A DNA stretch of 64,000 nt from positions 1,923,001 to 1,987,000 of the forward strand of contig NZ_CP125619.1 in assembly GCF_030053115.1 (NCBI RefSeq), in the 5' to 3' direction. This DNA comes from Pseudomonas svalbardensis. GTDB taxonomy: Bacteria; Pseudomonadota; Gammaproteobacteria; Pseudomonadales; Pseudomonadaceae. Below, in pieces: positions 1 through 8,800 of this stretch. The position numbers and the translations under genes are program-made. Numbering within the stretch: position 1 is the first letter of the stretch; each line of letters opens with the position of its first letter. The notes below the pieces were generated by a model, which saw only the letters and a program-made list of their open reading frames with translations, had not been told where the DNA came from and did no database searches.

Positions 1-1
1 C

Positions 2-484
2 AAGATCGGCATCATGCCAGGTCACATTCACTTGCCAGGCAAGGTCGGTATCGTTTCCCGTTCCGGCACCCTGACCTACGAAGCTGTCAAGCAGACTACT
101 GACGCCGGTTTCGGTCAGTCGACTTGCGTCGGCATCGGCGGTGATCCGATCCCGGGCTCGAACTTCATCGACATCCTGAAGCTGTTCCAGGAAGACCCGA
201 AGACCGAAGCGATCGTGATGATCGGTGAGATCGGCGGTTCGGCTGAAGAAGAAGCGGCTGCTTACATCAAGGCACACGTGACCAAGCCGGTTGTTTCCTA
301 CATCGCTGGTGTGACTGCCCCTGCGGGCAAGCGCATGGGCCATGCTGGCGCAATCATCTCTGGCGGCAAAGGCACTGCAGACGAGAAGTTTGCTGCCCTG
401 GAAGACGCAGGTGTTAAAACCGTGCGTTCGCTGGCAGACATCGGCAAGGCTTTGTCCGAGCTGACCGGTTGGGCGATCAAGTAA
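2..484 (+). CDS. sucD: Succinyl-CoA synthetase alpha subunit (3' part)
   Basis: The window opens inside this gene; about 160 C-terminal codons are present. It is the ADP/GDP-forming succinate-CoA ligase alpha subunit of the TCA cycle, which pairs with SucB. The phosphohistidine segment is visible as MGHAGAII, with the His codon at 341-343. It is followed by [10 protein letters not shown], and upstream lies the CoA-ligase stretch [14 protein letters not shown]. The end at LTGWAIK is normal for the family. A strong terminator follows 30 bases after the stop, so the gene closes its operon. The missing 5' part lies outside the window. Confidence 0.97.
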   Translation, partial: KIGIMPGHIHLPGKVGIVSRSGTLTYEAVKQTTDAGFGQSTCVGIGGDPIPGSNFIDILKLFQEDPKTEAIVMIGEIGGSAEEEAAAYIKAHVTKPVVSYIAGVTAPAGKRMGHAGAIISGGKGTADEKFAALEDAGVKTVRSLADIGKALSELTGWAIK

Positions 485-514
485 GCTTCGCGCTTATCTG
501 ACGCTTCACCAAAC

Positions 515-543
515 AAAGGCCACCCTCGGGTGGCCTTTGTCGT
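515..543 (+). terminator. Rho-independent terminator of the suc operon
   Basis: A perfect 11-bp stem (515-525 with 528-538) has a 2-base loop as drawn and is followed by a short, interrupted T tract. It sits just after the sucD stop. Confidence 0.85.
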
Positions 544-547
544 TTGT

Positions 548-581
548 GCGCCAGGCATGGCGCGTTGCGCGCAAGCGCAAC
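548..581. repeat. Two back-to-back small stem-loops upstream of the intron
   Basis: Two perfect hairpins abut: 548-563 (6-bp stem, GGCA loop) and 564-581 (7-bp stem, GCAA tetraloop). They lie between the sucD terminator and the 5' end of the group II intron. They may be a residual palindromic element, or part of the structural context at the intron target. No function is shown by the sequence. Confidence 0.55.
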
Positions 582-971
582 CGGCTTGGCTGTGGTGGCC
601 ACGCTGGTGACTTGGAGGTGAAAGTCCTCTACACACCCGGCAAGGGGAAGTGTTAGCCAGAGGCAAGGGTGTCGCGGGTGACTGCGAATCTGAAGGAAGC
701 CCGAGGCAAAATGCTGGCCTGACGAACAGGAAGCGGATTAGGCGGCGCAGCGGGGTAAGGGGGCAAACTTCCTCAAAGCCCAATACTTGCACGGAACGTT
801 GCGACGTAGATCCGACAGGCATAAGCAGGAAGGTCACGCGAATTACCCTGGGAGATCTGCACGTTTGCCACTGTGCTACCGAACGCCGAGAGGCGACGGG
901 ATGAGCGTGCAGAAGTCAGCCGAGGCCGTAGTAAGTGGCGGATAACCACGTCACCAAGGGCCGAACAGGTT

Positions 972-2393
972 ATGCCGCTGGTAGGCGTCAGAGTCTCGTT
1001 GGATACCGAAATGCAGAAATTTCTCGCAGAGAAGACTGTTACTCCGAGTCCCGGACAGTATCCGCGGATGACGGCTGACAGCGCACAGGTATCGGCGGCG
1101 TCTGTGACGTGGACGAACGCGGAGCCGGACACGCTGATGGAGCGGGTGCTTGCACCCGCCAACCTCAAGCGTGCGTATCAACGCGTAGTCAGCAACAAGG
1201 GCGCGCCGGGTGCCGATGGCATGACGGTCGACGAATTGGCAGGCTACGTGAAACAGTATTGGCCGACCCTTAAGGCTCGGTTGCTGGCCGGTGAGTATCA
1301 CCCACAAGGTGTACGCGCCGTCGACATTCCGAAACCCAAAGGCGGGACACGGCAGCTGGGTATCCCCTGCGTCGTGGATCGCCTGATCCAGCAGGCCTTG
1401 CTGCAACAGCTCACGCCGATCTTCGACCCTCTGTTCTCGGATTACAGCTACGGCTTTCGTCCGGGCAGAAGCGCTCACCAAGCCATCGAAACCGCTCGCG
1501 GCCATGTGGCAGCGGGTCACCGCTGGTGCGTGGAACTTGATCTGGAGAAATTCTTTGATCGGGTCAACCACGATGTCCTGATGGCTTACGTGGCGCGTCA
1601 AATCGAAGACAAGCGTGTGCTCACGTTGATCCGTCGTTACCTCGAAGCGGGAACGATGTCAGGTGGACTCGTCAGCCGACGGCAGGAAGGGACGCCGCAA
1701 GGCGGCCCGCTTTCGCCGTTGCTGTCGAACATCCTGCTCAACGAACTCGACAGCGAACTGGAACGGCGGGGTCATCGCTTCGTGCGCTACGCCGACGACG
1801 CCAACATTTATGTGCGCAGTCGCCGTGCCGGCGAGCGAGTGATGGTCAGCGTCGAGTGCTTCCTGATCCAGCGTCTGAAACTGACGCTGAATAGGGAAAA
1901 GAGCCGCGTGGCAAGGCCTTGGGTCTGTGATTATCTGGGTTATGGGATGAGCTGGCACCGACAGCCGAGACTAAGAGTGGCGACGAGGAGTCTGGGTCGC
2001 TTACGCGACCGACTCGCAGAGCTGCTACGCGGCGCGCGGGGTTGCAAGATGGCAACCGTCATCGTGCGGATAAACCCTGTGCTGCGTGGTTGGGCTGGGT
2101 ACTTCAAGTTAACCCAAGGCAAGCGAGCGCTGGAGAAACTGGATGGCTGGGTGCGTCGTAAGCTGCGCTGCGCCGTATGGCGTCAATGGAAGCAGCCCTC
2201 AACAAGGGCTCGTAACTTGATACGCCTGGGGCTCAGTAGGCATCGCGCCTGCATATCAGCGTTCAATGGCCGAGGCCCATGGTGGAACTCGGGAGCGCCA
2301 CACATGAATCAGGCGCTACCGAAGAAACTGTGGGATCGGCTTGGTCTGGTCTCAATACTGAATACGATAACTCGGCTTAATCGCATAACTTGA
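972..2393 (+). CDS. ltrA: Group II intron reverse transcriptase/maturase
   Basis: This multifunctional intron-encoded protein helps the host intron fold and splice and copies it into new DNA sites. The start used here gives 473 aa. The RT fingers/palm include GAPGADGMTV, DIPKPKGGTRQLGIP, YGFRPGRSAHQA, the palm motif VELDLEKFFDRVNHD, EGTPQGGPLSPLLSN and the catalytic RYADDANIY (YADD near residues 273-276). The maturase X domain follows, with VLRGWAGYFK and RLRDRLAEL. The C-terminus NGRGPWWN...KLWDRLGLVS is standard for this subfamily. No HNH endonuclease domain is seen. ATG codons at 972, 1011 and 1068 are all possible starts; 972 has a weak AAGGG 11 bases upstream. The stop TGA overlaps the first base of domain V. 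Confidence 0.92.
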   Translation: MPLVGVRVSLDTEMQKFLAEKTVTPSPGQYPRMTADSAQVSAASVTWTNAEPDTLMERVLAPANLKRAYQRVVSNKGAPGADGMTVDELAGYVKQYWPTLKARLLAGEYHPQGVRAVDIPKPKGGTRQLGIPCVVDRLIQQALLQQLTPIFDPLFSDYSYGFRPGRSAHQAIETARGHVAAGHRWCVELDLEKFFDRVNHDVLMAYVARQIEDKRVLTLIRRYLEAGTMSGGLVSRRQEGTPQGGPLSPLLSNILLNELDSELERRGHRFVRYADDANIYVRSRRAGERVMVSVECFLIQRLKLTLNREKSRVARPWVCDYLGYGMSWHRQPRLRVATRSLGRLRDRLAELLRGARGCKMATVIVRINPVLRGWAGYFKLTQGKRALEKLDGWVRRKLRCAVWRQWKQPSTRARNLIRLGLSRHRACISAFNGRGPWWNSGAPHMNQALPKKLWDRLGLVSILNTITRLNRIT

Positions 2394-2464
2394 ACCGCCG
2401 TATACGGATCCGTACGTACGGTGGTGTGAGAGGACGGCGGCTGTAAAGCCGCCTCCTACTCGAT
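2393..2464 (+). ncRNA. Group II intron domains V and VI
   Basis: Domain V folds as a 9-bp lower stem (2394-2402 with 2417-2425, one G-U pair), a 2-nt CG bulge at 2415-2416 and a 4-bp upper stem with a 4-nt loop. Domain VI (2428-2461) has stems 2436-2442/2447-2453, 2431-2434/2454-2457 and 2428-2430/2459-2461, which leave A2458 unpaired. That A is in the branch-point position, seven bases from the intron end. This is the catalytic 3' part of the ribozyme. Confidence 0.85.
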
Positions 2465-2469
2465 CTGGT

Positions 2470-2501
2470 GATCGTTCCCACGCTCCCGTGTGGGAACGAT
2501 C
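2470..2501. repeat. Palindrome just 3' of the intron
   Basis: Perfect 12-bp arms (2470-2481 and 2490-2501, GATCGTTCCCAC / GTGGGAACGATC) flank an 8-base loop. The word GATCGTTCCCACGCTC is one I recognise as a dispersed palindrome of Pseudomonas chromosomes. It begins six bases after the intron. It may act as a terminator-like hairpin, but no T tract follows. Downstream, 2502-2743 is the brnQ leader; it holds an imperfect 8-bp hairpin near 2660 and a 7-bp hairpin near 2690, with no recognised regulatory site. Confidence 0.6.
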
Positions 2502-2743
2502 TGTGCGGAGGTAGGAAATTTAGATATGTAAACGCGACACGGAAATGTCGCGCATCGGACATATCGCACCCTAACAGTGCGTTTGTCGGGCAAATTCGTT
2601 AGGCTAGCAGCCATTTTTGCGTCCGCGGCCCACAAGGTTGCTACGCGCTAAACGGGTCAGTCCTATACGGACCGACAGCATTTCCCTCACCCCTCAGGGA
2701 AATCCCTCTCTAAATTCCGATTCAGTAGTGTGGTATTTCCTTA

Positions 2744-4057
2744 ATGAAAGTGTTGAAAGGCCAGGACATCCTGGCACTTGGTTTTATGACGTTTGCCCTG
2801 TTTGTCGGGGCTGGCAACATCATCTTCCCGCCTATCGTCGGTCTGCAGTCCGGTCCAAATGTCTGGATGGCGGCGCTGGGCTTTCTGATCACTGCGGTGG
2901 GTCTGCCGGTGATCACCGTCGTCGCCCTGGCCAAGGTCGGTGGCGCCATGGATGCCTTGAGCAGCCCGATCGGGAAAGTCGCCGGTGGCCTGCTGGCTGC
3001 TGCGTGCTACCTCGCTGTCGGCCCGCTGTTCGCGACACCGCGCACCGCCAGCGTGTCATTCGAAGTCGGCTTGGCGCCGCTGACCGGCGAGAGCCCGCTG
3101 GCGCTGTTCCTCTACAGCTCGGTGTACTTCCTGCTGGTGTTTTTCATCTCGCTCTATCCGGGCCGGCTGCTGGATACCGTAGGACGTTTCCTCGCACCGC
3201 TGAAGATCATCGCCCTGGCCGCGCTCGGCATCGCCGCGTTTGCATTGCCGGCCGGTGATGTCGGCGTGGCCACCCCGGAATACGTGGCGGCACCGTTCTC
3301 CCAAGGCTTCATCAATGGTTACCTGACCATGGATACTCTGGGCGCACTGGTATTTGGCATTGTCATTGTCAACGCAATCCGCTCCCGTGGCGTGGAGTCG
3401 CCGGTGTTGATTACTCGTTACGCGATCATCGCCGGGCTGATTGCCGGCGTGGGTCTGGCGCTGGTTTACATCAGCCTGTTCCGTCTCGGTTCGGGCAGCC
3501 ATGAAGTGGCCGCGGGTGCCACCAACGGCGCGGCGGTGTTGCACGCTTACGTGCAACATACCTTCGGCTCACTGGGCAGCGGTTTTCTGGCGGTGCTGAT
3601 TTCCCTGGCCTGTCTGGTAACGGCGGTGGGTCTGACATGCGCCTGCGCCGAATACTTCAGCCGTGTGCTGCCGCTGTCCTACAAGACATTGGTCATCATC
3701 CTGGCCGCGTTCTCCCTGCTGGTGTCCAACCTGGGCCTCACCAAGCTGATTGCGTTCTCGATCCCGGTGCTGACCGCGATCTACCCGCCGTGCATTGCCC
3801 TGGTCGCCCTGAGCTTCTGCAAGGACTTCTGGCATGAGCAGGGCCGCATCGTCGGTCCGGTGATGCTGGTGTCGTTCATCTTCGGTTTGATCGACGCCCT
3901 CAAGGGCGCGGGTCTGGCGGACTGGATGCCGACTCAGTTGTCCCACCTGCCGCTGAGCGAGCAAGGCCTGGCCTGGCTGGTGCCGTCGGTCATGACCCTG
4001 GTCGTCGCGGTGGTTTGCGATCGCCTGCTGGGCAAGCGCGAAGAAGCTCTGGCTTAA
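2744..4057 (+). CDS. brnQ: Branched-chain amino acid:cation symporter BrnQ/BraB
   Basis: This 437-residue inner-membrane carrier takes up leucine, isoleucine and valine with a cation (LIVCS family). The N-terminus [20 protein letters not shown] followed by [10 protein letters not shown] is the family signature, and hydrophobic segments run along the whole length (about 12). Position next to sucD matches what I remember for P. aeruginosa braB, so braB is an alternative name. The ribosome-binding site is weak (TTTCCTTA directly before ATG); the signature fixes the start. A strong terminator follows. The upstream suc operon is now separated from it by the 1.9-kb intron. Confidence 0.95.
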   Translation: MKVLKGQDILALGFMTFALFVGAGNIIFPPIVGLQSGPNVWMAALGFLITAVGLPVITVVALAKVGGAMDALSSPIGKVAGGLLAAACYLAVGPLFATPRTASVSFEVGLAPLTGESPLALFLYSSVYFLLVFFISLYPGRLLDTVGRFLAPLKIIALAALGIAAFALPAGDVGVATPEYVAAPFSQGFINGYLTMDTLGALVFGIVIVNAIRSRGVESPVLITRYAIIAGLIAGVGLALVYISLFRLGSGSHEVAAGATNGAAVLHAYVQHTFGSLGSGFLAVLISLACLVTAVGLTCACAEYFSRVLPLSYKTLVIILAAFSLLVSNLGLTKLIAFSIPVLTAIYPPCIALVALSFCKDFWHEQGRIVGPVMLVSFIFGLIDALKGAGLADWMPTQLSHLPLSEQGLAWLVPSVMTLVVAVVCDRLLGKREEALA

Positions 4058-4102
4058 GCCGCTTCATGGCCCGCCACAAGCGGGTCGTGAACACACATGG
4101 AA

Positions 4103-4137
4103 ATGCCCCGTATCAATCGATACGGGGCATTTTTTTT
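4103..4137 (+). terminator. Terminator after brnQ
   Basis: A perfect 12-bp stem (4103-4114 with 4119-4130) with a 4-base loop is followed by eight T. Confidence 0.93.
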
Positions 4138-4215
4138 GGAGCCGGTGCAGTGTCTTTTTCCTTGCGCTAACGTCGAAGCACTACTTGCTTTGCCAAACAC
4201 ATCACAAGGACCTGC

Positions 4216-4953
4216 ATGTCGTTCATCCACGCCAACATGATCCACATCCTCGCCGCGCTCTGGTTCGCCATCTGCTGGGGCGGTTACACCCGTTATGCGA
4301 CGTGGAAGGGCCGCGACACCGCGTGCCTGGCCAGCGTGCTGCACCTTTATCGCGAAGACTGGATGCGCCGCATGCTGTTGCGCGACAACCGCATCGCTGA
4401 CGCCAGCGTGATCGGTAACCTGGAGCGCAACGCCTCGTTCTTCGCCTCTAGCACACTGATTATCCTGGCCGGCATTCTCACGGTGCTCGGAGCGTCCGAA
4501 CGGGCGGTGTCGTTGTTGGCGGATATCCCGATGGTGCAACAGGCGTCCCAGGGAATGTCGGAGATCAAGTTGCTGTGCCTGGCGCTGGTGTTTGTCTATG
4601 CGTTCTTTACGTTCAGTTGGTGCATGCGCCAGTACAACTTTGCGGCAATTCTGGTTGGCTCAGCGCCCATGGTCGGTGAGCGTCACGTTTCCGAACAAGA
4701 GCGCAAAGCCTTTGCTGCCCGGGCGGCCCGCGTCATTTCCATGGCCGCCAACCAGTTCAACTTCGGACTGCGCTCTTACTACTTCGGCATGACCATGCTG
4801 GCCTGGTTCGTCAGCCCGTGGTTGTTCATGTTGATGAGTGCCGGCGTGGTGCTGGTGTTGTATCGCCGGGAGTTTCATTCCGACGTTCTGGACGTGATGG
4901 TCTATACACCTACAGAGGCACCATTGCCCGAGGCGATTAAAGAGGCTGTTTGA
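4216..4953 (+). CDS. DUF599 family membrane protein
   Basis: This protein of 245 aa has four or more hydrophobic helices (roughly residues 8-22, 70-95, 115-135 and 175-215). The sequences FAICWGGYTRYATWKG and GNLERNASFFASST, and a conserved middle ending in FTFSWCMRQYNF, match the DUF599 family. Its biochemical role is unknown. The start follows a moderate AAGGA. Its TGA overlaps the ATG of the next gene by one base, so the two membrane proteins are probably translated together. It sits in the same brnQ-to-htpG neighbourhood seen in other pseudomonads. Confidence 0.88.
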   Translation: MSFIHANMIHILAALWFAICWGGYTRYATWKGRDTACLASVLHLYREDWMRRMLLRDNRIADASVIGNLERNASFFASSTLIILAGILTVLGASERAVSLLADIPMVQQASQGMSEIKLLCLALVFVYAFFTFSWCMRQYNFAAILVGSAPMVGERHVSEQERKAFAARAARVISMAANQFNFGLRSYYFGMTMLAWFVSPWLFMLMSAGVVLVLYRREFHSDVLDVMVYTPTEAPLPEAIKEAV

Positions 4954-5354
4954 TGAGTATTCCGTTCTGGTGTGTGTTTATCAGTGCCTTGCTGATTTTT
5001 GTGGCAAAGATTCCCGTGGCCAAGGCGATGAATGACCAGGGTGGTTACGACAACCACTTGCCGCGTCAGCAACAGGCGCAACTGACAGGCTTCGGTGCTC
5101 GTGCGTTGGCGGCTCATCAAAACTGTTTTGAGGCGTTCATTCTGTTCGCGGTGGGGGTGTTGATGGCTCACACCACGCAGACAGCGGGGTGGCTGATCGA
5201 CTTGCTGGCAATCATCTTCGTGATTACGCGAATCATTTATTTGCTGTGCTATTGGGTTGATCTGGCCTGGCAGCGCAGCCTGGTATGGTTCGTCGGACTA
5301 GTGTGTTCGTTGCTGTTGATGATTAGTCCGACTTTTAAAACTATTTTGCTGTAA
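4953..5354 (+). CDS. MAPEG family membrane protein
   Basis: 133 aa with four hydrophobic helices (about residues 4-22, 60-80, 85-105 and 108-130). The motif RALAAHQNCFEAFILFA is the MAPEG signature region (relatives include microsomal glutathione S-transferase and eicosanoid enzymes). The bacterial members of this short type have no established substrate. ATG at 4953 shares a base with the upstream TGA; a TTG three bases earlier is possible but less likely. A bidirectional terminator follows. Confidence 0.87.
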   Translation: MSIPFWCVFISALLIFVAKIPVAKAMNDQGGYDNHLPRQQQAQLTGFGARALAAHQNCFEAFILFAVGVLMAHTTQTAGWLIDLLAIIFVITRIIYLLCYWVDLAWQRSLVWFVGLVCSLLLMISPTFKTILL

Positions 5355-5381
5355 CGCCTGCAGTGCAAAAAAACAGCAGGC

Positions 5382-5414
5382 AAAAGAAAACCCGCACTTG
5401 GCGGGTTTTCTTTC
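5382..5414. terminator. Bidirectional terminator between convergent genes
   Basis: A perfect 10-bp stem (5386-5395 with 5401-5410) is flanked by A-rich sequence on the left and T-rich on the right. It serves the MAPEG gene on plus and the small lipoprotein gene on minus. Confidence 0.88.
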
Positions 5415-5431
5415 TCACGCTAAAAACTGTT

Positions 5432-5665
5432 TTAGTTTTTAGGTGCTTCTTTTGCTGCCGCTGCATCCGATTCAGCCTGAGCTTTGGCGGCTTCGGCGTT
5501 TTCTTTCGCAGCGTCGTTCACTTTATCCTGAGCTTTGCTCATGTCTTGCTGAGCTTGCTCAGCATGTTTGGCAGCATCTTGAGCTTTGTCCTCGGATTTT
5601 TTATCGCAGGCTGCGAGACCGAGGGAAGCGGTCAACATCAAGGCAACAGCTAAAGTCTTACGCAT
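5432..5665 (-). CDS. Small alanine-rich lipoprotein
   Basis: 77 aa. The start MRKTLAVALMLTASLGLAAC carries a signal peptide and lipobox (LGLAAC) with the acylated Cys at residue 20. A strong AGGAG lies upstream, which selects this ATG over an in-frame extension further up. The mature part is almost all Ala, Lys, Glu, Asp and Gln with regular heptad-like spacing, so a charged coiled coil anchored in the envelope is likely. It resembles a conserved Pseudomonas small lipoprotein, but I know no function. It is transcribed away from the thioesterase pair; the 157 bases between them should hold divergent promoters. Confidence 0.8.
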   Translation of the reverse strand: MRKTLAVALMLTASLGLAACDKKSEDKAQDAAKHAEQAQQDMSKAQDKVNDAAKENAEAAKAQAESDAAAAKEAPKN

Positions 5666-5822
5666 GGGGTGTTTCTCCTTATGGAAAATATCTACTGACC
5701 TTAAGAGCACAGCCCATAGCGTTAAGTTCCTCAAATCATACAGATATATAAGTTTATTCCGACGGGAACTTTTACTGAAACGCCTAGTGCGTTGCCTGAA
5801 CACTAAGAAGAGTTTTATCAAA

Positions 5823-6299
5823 ATGGCCGAAAACCCCGTTTTTGAGCGCGCTACACGATTTTTATCGGCGCTGCGACATTGTCAGGTACTTGGGCTGCGG
5901 GTTCACAGCGCCAGCGCTGATGGGCTAACGGTCATCCTGCCGTATAGTCCTCAAATTGTTGGCAACCCGCAAACCGGCGTGATTCACGGCGGGGCGCTGA
6001 CCTCGCTGATGGACACGGCCTGCGGCATGTCCACCCTCTGCGTGCTGCCCGAATTCGAAGTTTGTCCGACCCTCGACCTGCGCATCGACTACATGCACGC
6101 CGCCGAGCCGCATAAAGATGTCTACGGTTTTGCCCAGTGCTACCGGGTGACCACGGATGTGATCTTTGCTCGCGGTTTCGCCTACCAGGACGACCCCGAG
6201 CAGCCCATCGCCCATGTGGTGGGTACCTTCATGCGCATGGGCAAAGCCATCAAGGGCACCAAAGGCTTTGGCGGCGTCATCGCCGGAGGTGCGAAATGA
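5823..6299 (+). CDS. Hotdog-fold thioesterase (PaaI family), first of pair
   Basis: 158 aa. It has the PaaI/YbgC-like acyl-CoA thioesterase core: NPQTGVIHGGALTSLMDTACG (about residues 46-66) with the HGG motif and catalytic-region Asp, then TLDLRIDYMHAA. The substrate is unknown; phenylacetyl-type or medium-chain acyl-CoA are family precedents. ATG 5823 gives the family's usual length; the longer open frame upstream lacks similarity. Its stop overlaps the next ATG (ATGA), so it is coupled to a second, diverged thioesterase. The two may act as a heteromer, which is an inference only. Confidence 0.88.
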   Translation: MAENPVFERATRFLSALRHCQVLGLRVHSASADGLTVILPYSPQIVGNPQTGVIHGGALTSLMDTACGMSTLCVLPEFEVCPTLDLRIDYMHAAEPHKDVYGFAQCYRVTTDVIFARGFAYQDDPEQPIAHVVGTFMRMGKAIKGTKGFGGVIAGGAK

Positions 6300-6733
6300 C
6301 CGATTCCTTCAAGGAACAACTTCAGCAGGCACATGAGCAGGGCGACTACGCCTCACTGCTGCACCTGATTCCCTACGCCAAATTGATCGGCATCGAATGT
6401 TCGCGGGTGGGGGATGATCTGCTGTTTCGCTTGCCGGCCAACAAGGACAACATTGGTAACCCCTTATTGCCGGCGATTCATGGTGGCGTGATCGCCGGGT
6501 TCATGGAGTTGTCCGCAGCGCTGCACCTGCTGATTTTCACCGGTTCGCCGGGTGTGCCGAAGATCATCGATTTCTCCCTCGACTATCTGCGCGCCGGGCA
6601 GTTTCGCGACACCTGGGCCAGATGCCAGGTTTGCCGGCAGGGTCGCCGGGTCGCCAACGTTGCGATTACGGCCTGGCAAAGCACTGAAGCCGAACCGATT
6701 GCCACAGCCCGCGCCCATTTCAAAATTGAATAG
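6296..6733 (+). CDS. Hotdog-fold thioesterase (PaaI family), second of pair
   Basis: 145 aa. It starts in an ATGA overlap with the preceding thioesterase. The core NIGNPLLPAIHGGVIAGFME (HGG at about residue 62) and IIDFSLDYLRAG match the hotdog fold. The active-site segment reads GFMELSAALHL in place of the MDTACG of its neighbour, so the catalytic acid is shifted to Glu or lost. The two copies are clearly diverged, not a recent duplication. Two bases after its stop begins the heat-shock promoter of htpG. Confidence 0.85.
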   Translation: MTDSFKEQLQQAHEQGDYASLLHLIPYAKLIGIECSRVGDDLLFRLPANKDNIGNPLLPAIHGGVIAGFMELSAALHLLIFTGSPGVPKIIDFSLDYLRAGQFRDTWARCQVCRQGRRVANVAITAWQSTEAEPIATARAHFKIE

Positions 6734-6735
6734 CC

Positions 6736-6762
6736 CTTGAAATCCTGAACTCAGCCCCCAAC
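6736..6762 (+). promoter_or_regulatory. Putative sigma-32 (RpoH) promoter of htpG
   Basis: CTTGAAA at 6736-6742 is followed after 12 bases by CCCCCAAC (6755-6762), close to the RpoH consensus CTTGAAA-N(11-16)-CCCCATNT. It lies about 70 bases before the htpG start. The -35 box matches completely. Confidence 0.72.
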
Positions 6763-6829
6763 TTTGATGACAACCCGCCGCCGACCCTTCAGGTCGCGGC
6801 CACTGCCATCTGATTGGAGTTTGATGACC

Positions 6830-8734
6830 ATGAGTGTGGAAACTCAAAAGGAAACCCTGGGCTTCCAGACCGAGGTGAAGCAGCTGCTGCACCTCATGAT
6901 CCATTCGCTGTATTCCAACAAGGAAATTTTCCTTCGCGAATTGATCTCGAACGCCTCTGACGCTGTCGACAAGTTACGTTTCGAAGCCCTGTCCAAGCCT
7001 GAGTTGCTGGAAGGTGGCGCCGAACTGAAAATCCGTGTGAGCTTCGACAAGGACGCTAAAACCGTCACCCTCGAAGACAACGGTATCGGCATGAGCCGTG
7101 AAGATGCGATCACCCACCTGGGTACCATCGCCAAATCCGGCACTGCCGATTTCATGAAACATCTCTCCGGCGATCAGAAAAAAGACTCGCACCTGATCGG
7201 TCAATTCGGTGTGGGTTTCTACTCTGCATTCATCGTCGCCGATAAAGTCGACGTGTTCAGCCGTCGTGCCGGTGCTGCTGCCACCGAAGGCGTGCACTGG
7301 TCGTCCAAGGGTGAAGGCGATTTTGAAGTTGCCACCGTTGATAAAGCCGAGCGCGGCACTCGCATCGTCCTGCACCTGAAGTCCGGTGAAGACGAATTCG
7401 CCGATGGCTGGCGTCTGCGCAACATCATCAAGAAGTACTCCGACCACATCGCTCTGCCGATCGAGTTGCCGAAAGAAGTGGCAGCCGTTGAAGGCGAAGA
7501 GCAACCGGCCGTTGAATGGGAAACCGTCAACCGCGCCAGCGCCCTGTGGACTCGCCCTCGCACTGAAGTGAAAGACGAGGAATACCAGGAGTTCTACAAA
7601 CACGTCGCTCATGACTTCGAAAACCCGCTGAGCTGGAGCCACAACAAGGTCGAAGGCAAGCTTGAATACAGCTCGCTGCTCTACGTGCCGGCCCGTGCTC
7701 CATTCGATCTGTACCAGCGTGAAGCGCCGAAAGGCCTGAAACTGTACGTGCAGCGCGTGTTCGTGATGGATCAGGCAGAGTCGTTCCTGCCGCTGTACTT
7801 GCGCTTCATCAAGGGCGTGGTCGATTCCAACGACCTGTCGCTGAATGTGTCGCGGGAAATCCTGCAGAAAGACCCAATCATTGATTCCATGAAGTCGGCG
7901 CTGACCAAGCGCGTTCTCGACATGCTGGAAAAGCTGGCGAAGAACGAGCCTGAGCAATACAAAAGCTTCTGGAAAAACTTTGGCCAGGTCATGAAAGAAG
8001 GCCCGGCAGAAGACTTCGCCAACAAAGAGAAAATCGCTGGCCTGCTGCGTTTCGCATCGACCAGCGGTGATGAAGGCGAGCAAGTGGTGGGTCTGGCCGA
8101 ATACCTGGCTCGCGCCAAGGAAGGTCAGGACAAGATCTACTACCTGACCGGCGAAACCTACGCGCAAGTCAAAAACAGCCCGCATCTGGAAGTTTTCCGC
8201 AAGAAAGGCATCGAAGTGCTGCTGCTGACCGACCGCATCGACGAGTGGCTGATGAGCTATCTCAGCGACTTCGACGGCAAGAGCTTTGTCGACGTGGCGC
8301 GCGGTGACCTGGACCTGGGCAACCTGGATTCGGAAGAAGACAAGAAAGCTGCGGAAGAAGTCGCCAAGTCCAAAGAAGGTTTGGTTGAGCGTCTGAAAAC
8401 TGCACTGGGCGACTCCGTTGCTGAAGTGCGGGTTTCCCATCGTCTGACCGATTCCCCGGCGATTCTGGCCATCGGCGAGCAGGACTTGGGCATGCAGATG
8501 CGTCAGATCCTGGAAGCCAGCGGTCAGAAGGTTCCTGAATCGAAGCCGATCTTCGAATTCAACCCGGCTCACCCGCTGATCGAGAAGCTCGACAACGAGC
8601 AGAGCGACGAACGCTTCGGCGACCTGTCGCACATTCTCTTCGATCAGGCGGCGCTGGCCGCCGGCGACAGCTTGAAAGACCCGGCCGCGTATGTGCGCCG
8701 TCTCAACAAGCTGCTGGTTGAACTGTCGGTTTAA
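6830..8734 (+). CDS. htpG: Molecular chaperone HtpG (Hsp90)
   Basis: This 634-aa dimeric ATP-dependent chaperone acts in the cytoplasm. The N-terminal GHKL ATPase domain shows [25 protein letters not shown] and [11 protein letters not shown], followed by the middle domain ([26 protein letters not shown]) and the C-terminal dimerisation domain. The start [15 protein letters not shown] is the family's usual Pseudomonas start. A nearer ATG at 6824 would add two residues and has the GGAG at 6816-6819 only four bases away. It is monocistronic, with its own heat-shock promoter and terminator. Confidence 0.98.
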   Translation: MSVETQKETLGFQTEVKQLLHLMIHSLYSNKEIFLRELISNASDAVDKLRFEALSKPELLEGGAELKIRVSFDKDAKTVTLEDNGIGMSREDAITHLGTIAKSGTADFMKHLSGDQKKDSHLIGQFGVGFYSAFIVADKVDVFSRRAGAAATEGVHWSSKGEGDFEVATVDKAERGTRIVLHLKSGEDEFADGWRLRNIIKKYSDHIALPIELPKEVAAVEGEEQPAVEWETVNRASALWTRPRTEVKDEEYQEFYKHVAHDFENPLSWSHNKVEGKLEYSSLLYVPARAPFDLYQREAPKGLKLYVQRVFVMDQAESFLPLYLRFIKGVVDSNDLSLNVSREILQKDPIIDSMKSALTKRVLDMLEKLAKNEPEQYKSFWKNFGQVMKEGPAEDFANKEKIAGLLRFASTSGDEGEQVVGLAEYLARAKEGQDKIYYLTGETYAQVKNSPHLEVFRKKGIEVLLLTDRIDEWLMSYLSDFDGKSFVDVARGDLDLGNLDSEEDKKAAEEVAKSKEGLVERLKTALGDSVAEVRVSHRLTDSPAILAIGEQDLGMQMRQILEASGQKVPESKPIFEFNPAHPLIEKLDNEQSDERFGDLSHILFDQAALAAGDSLKDPAAYVRRLNKLLVELSV

Positions 8735-8745
8735 CTGCGTTGTAC

Positions 8746-8773
8746 AAAAACCCGCTTCGGCGGGTTTTTTTAT
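8746..8773 (+). terminator. Terminator after htpG
   Basis: A-tract, CCCGC stem, TTCGG loop, GCGGG, then seven T. It is a compact typical terminator. Confidence 0.9.
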
Positions 8774-8800
8774 TCTGGTGTCTTTTACTGGGAGTTAGTC

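Larger units (their letters stand above)
607..2464 (+). mobile_element. Group II intron with encoded maturase
   Basis: A ribozyme-type retroelement lies between sucD and brnQ. The proposed 5' end reads GTGACTTGGAGGTG and is followed by about 360 nt of structured domain I-III sequence, then the maturase ORF, then domains V and VI. The 3' end at 2464 is supported by a bulged A at 2458 in domain VI, seven bases from the splice site, and a terminal AT. The 5' end at 607 rests only on the GTGAC-type start and could be off by a few bases. All core parts look intact, so the element may still splice and move. Exon-binding sites were not resolved. The intron is intergenic and interrupts no coding gene. 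It was not assigned to a structural class. Confidence 0.85.

Noticed and set aside
6974..8632. 552-codon open frame on minus, antisense to htpG
   Set aside because: Shadow of htpG; composition and lack of motifs argue against coding.
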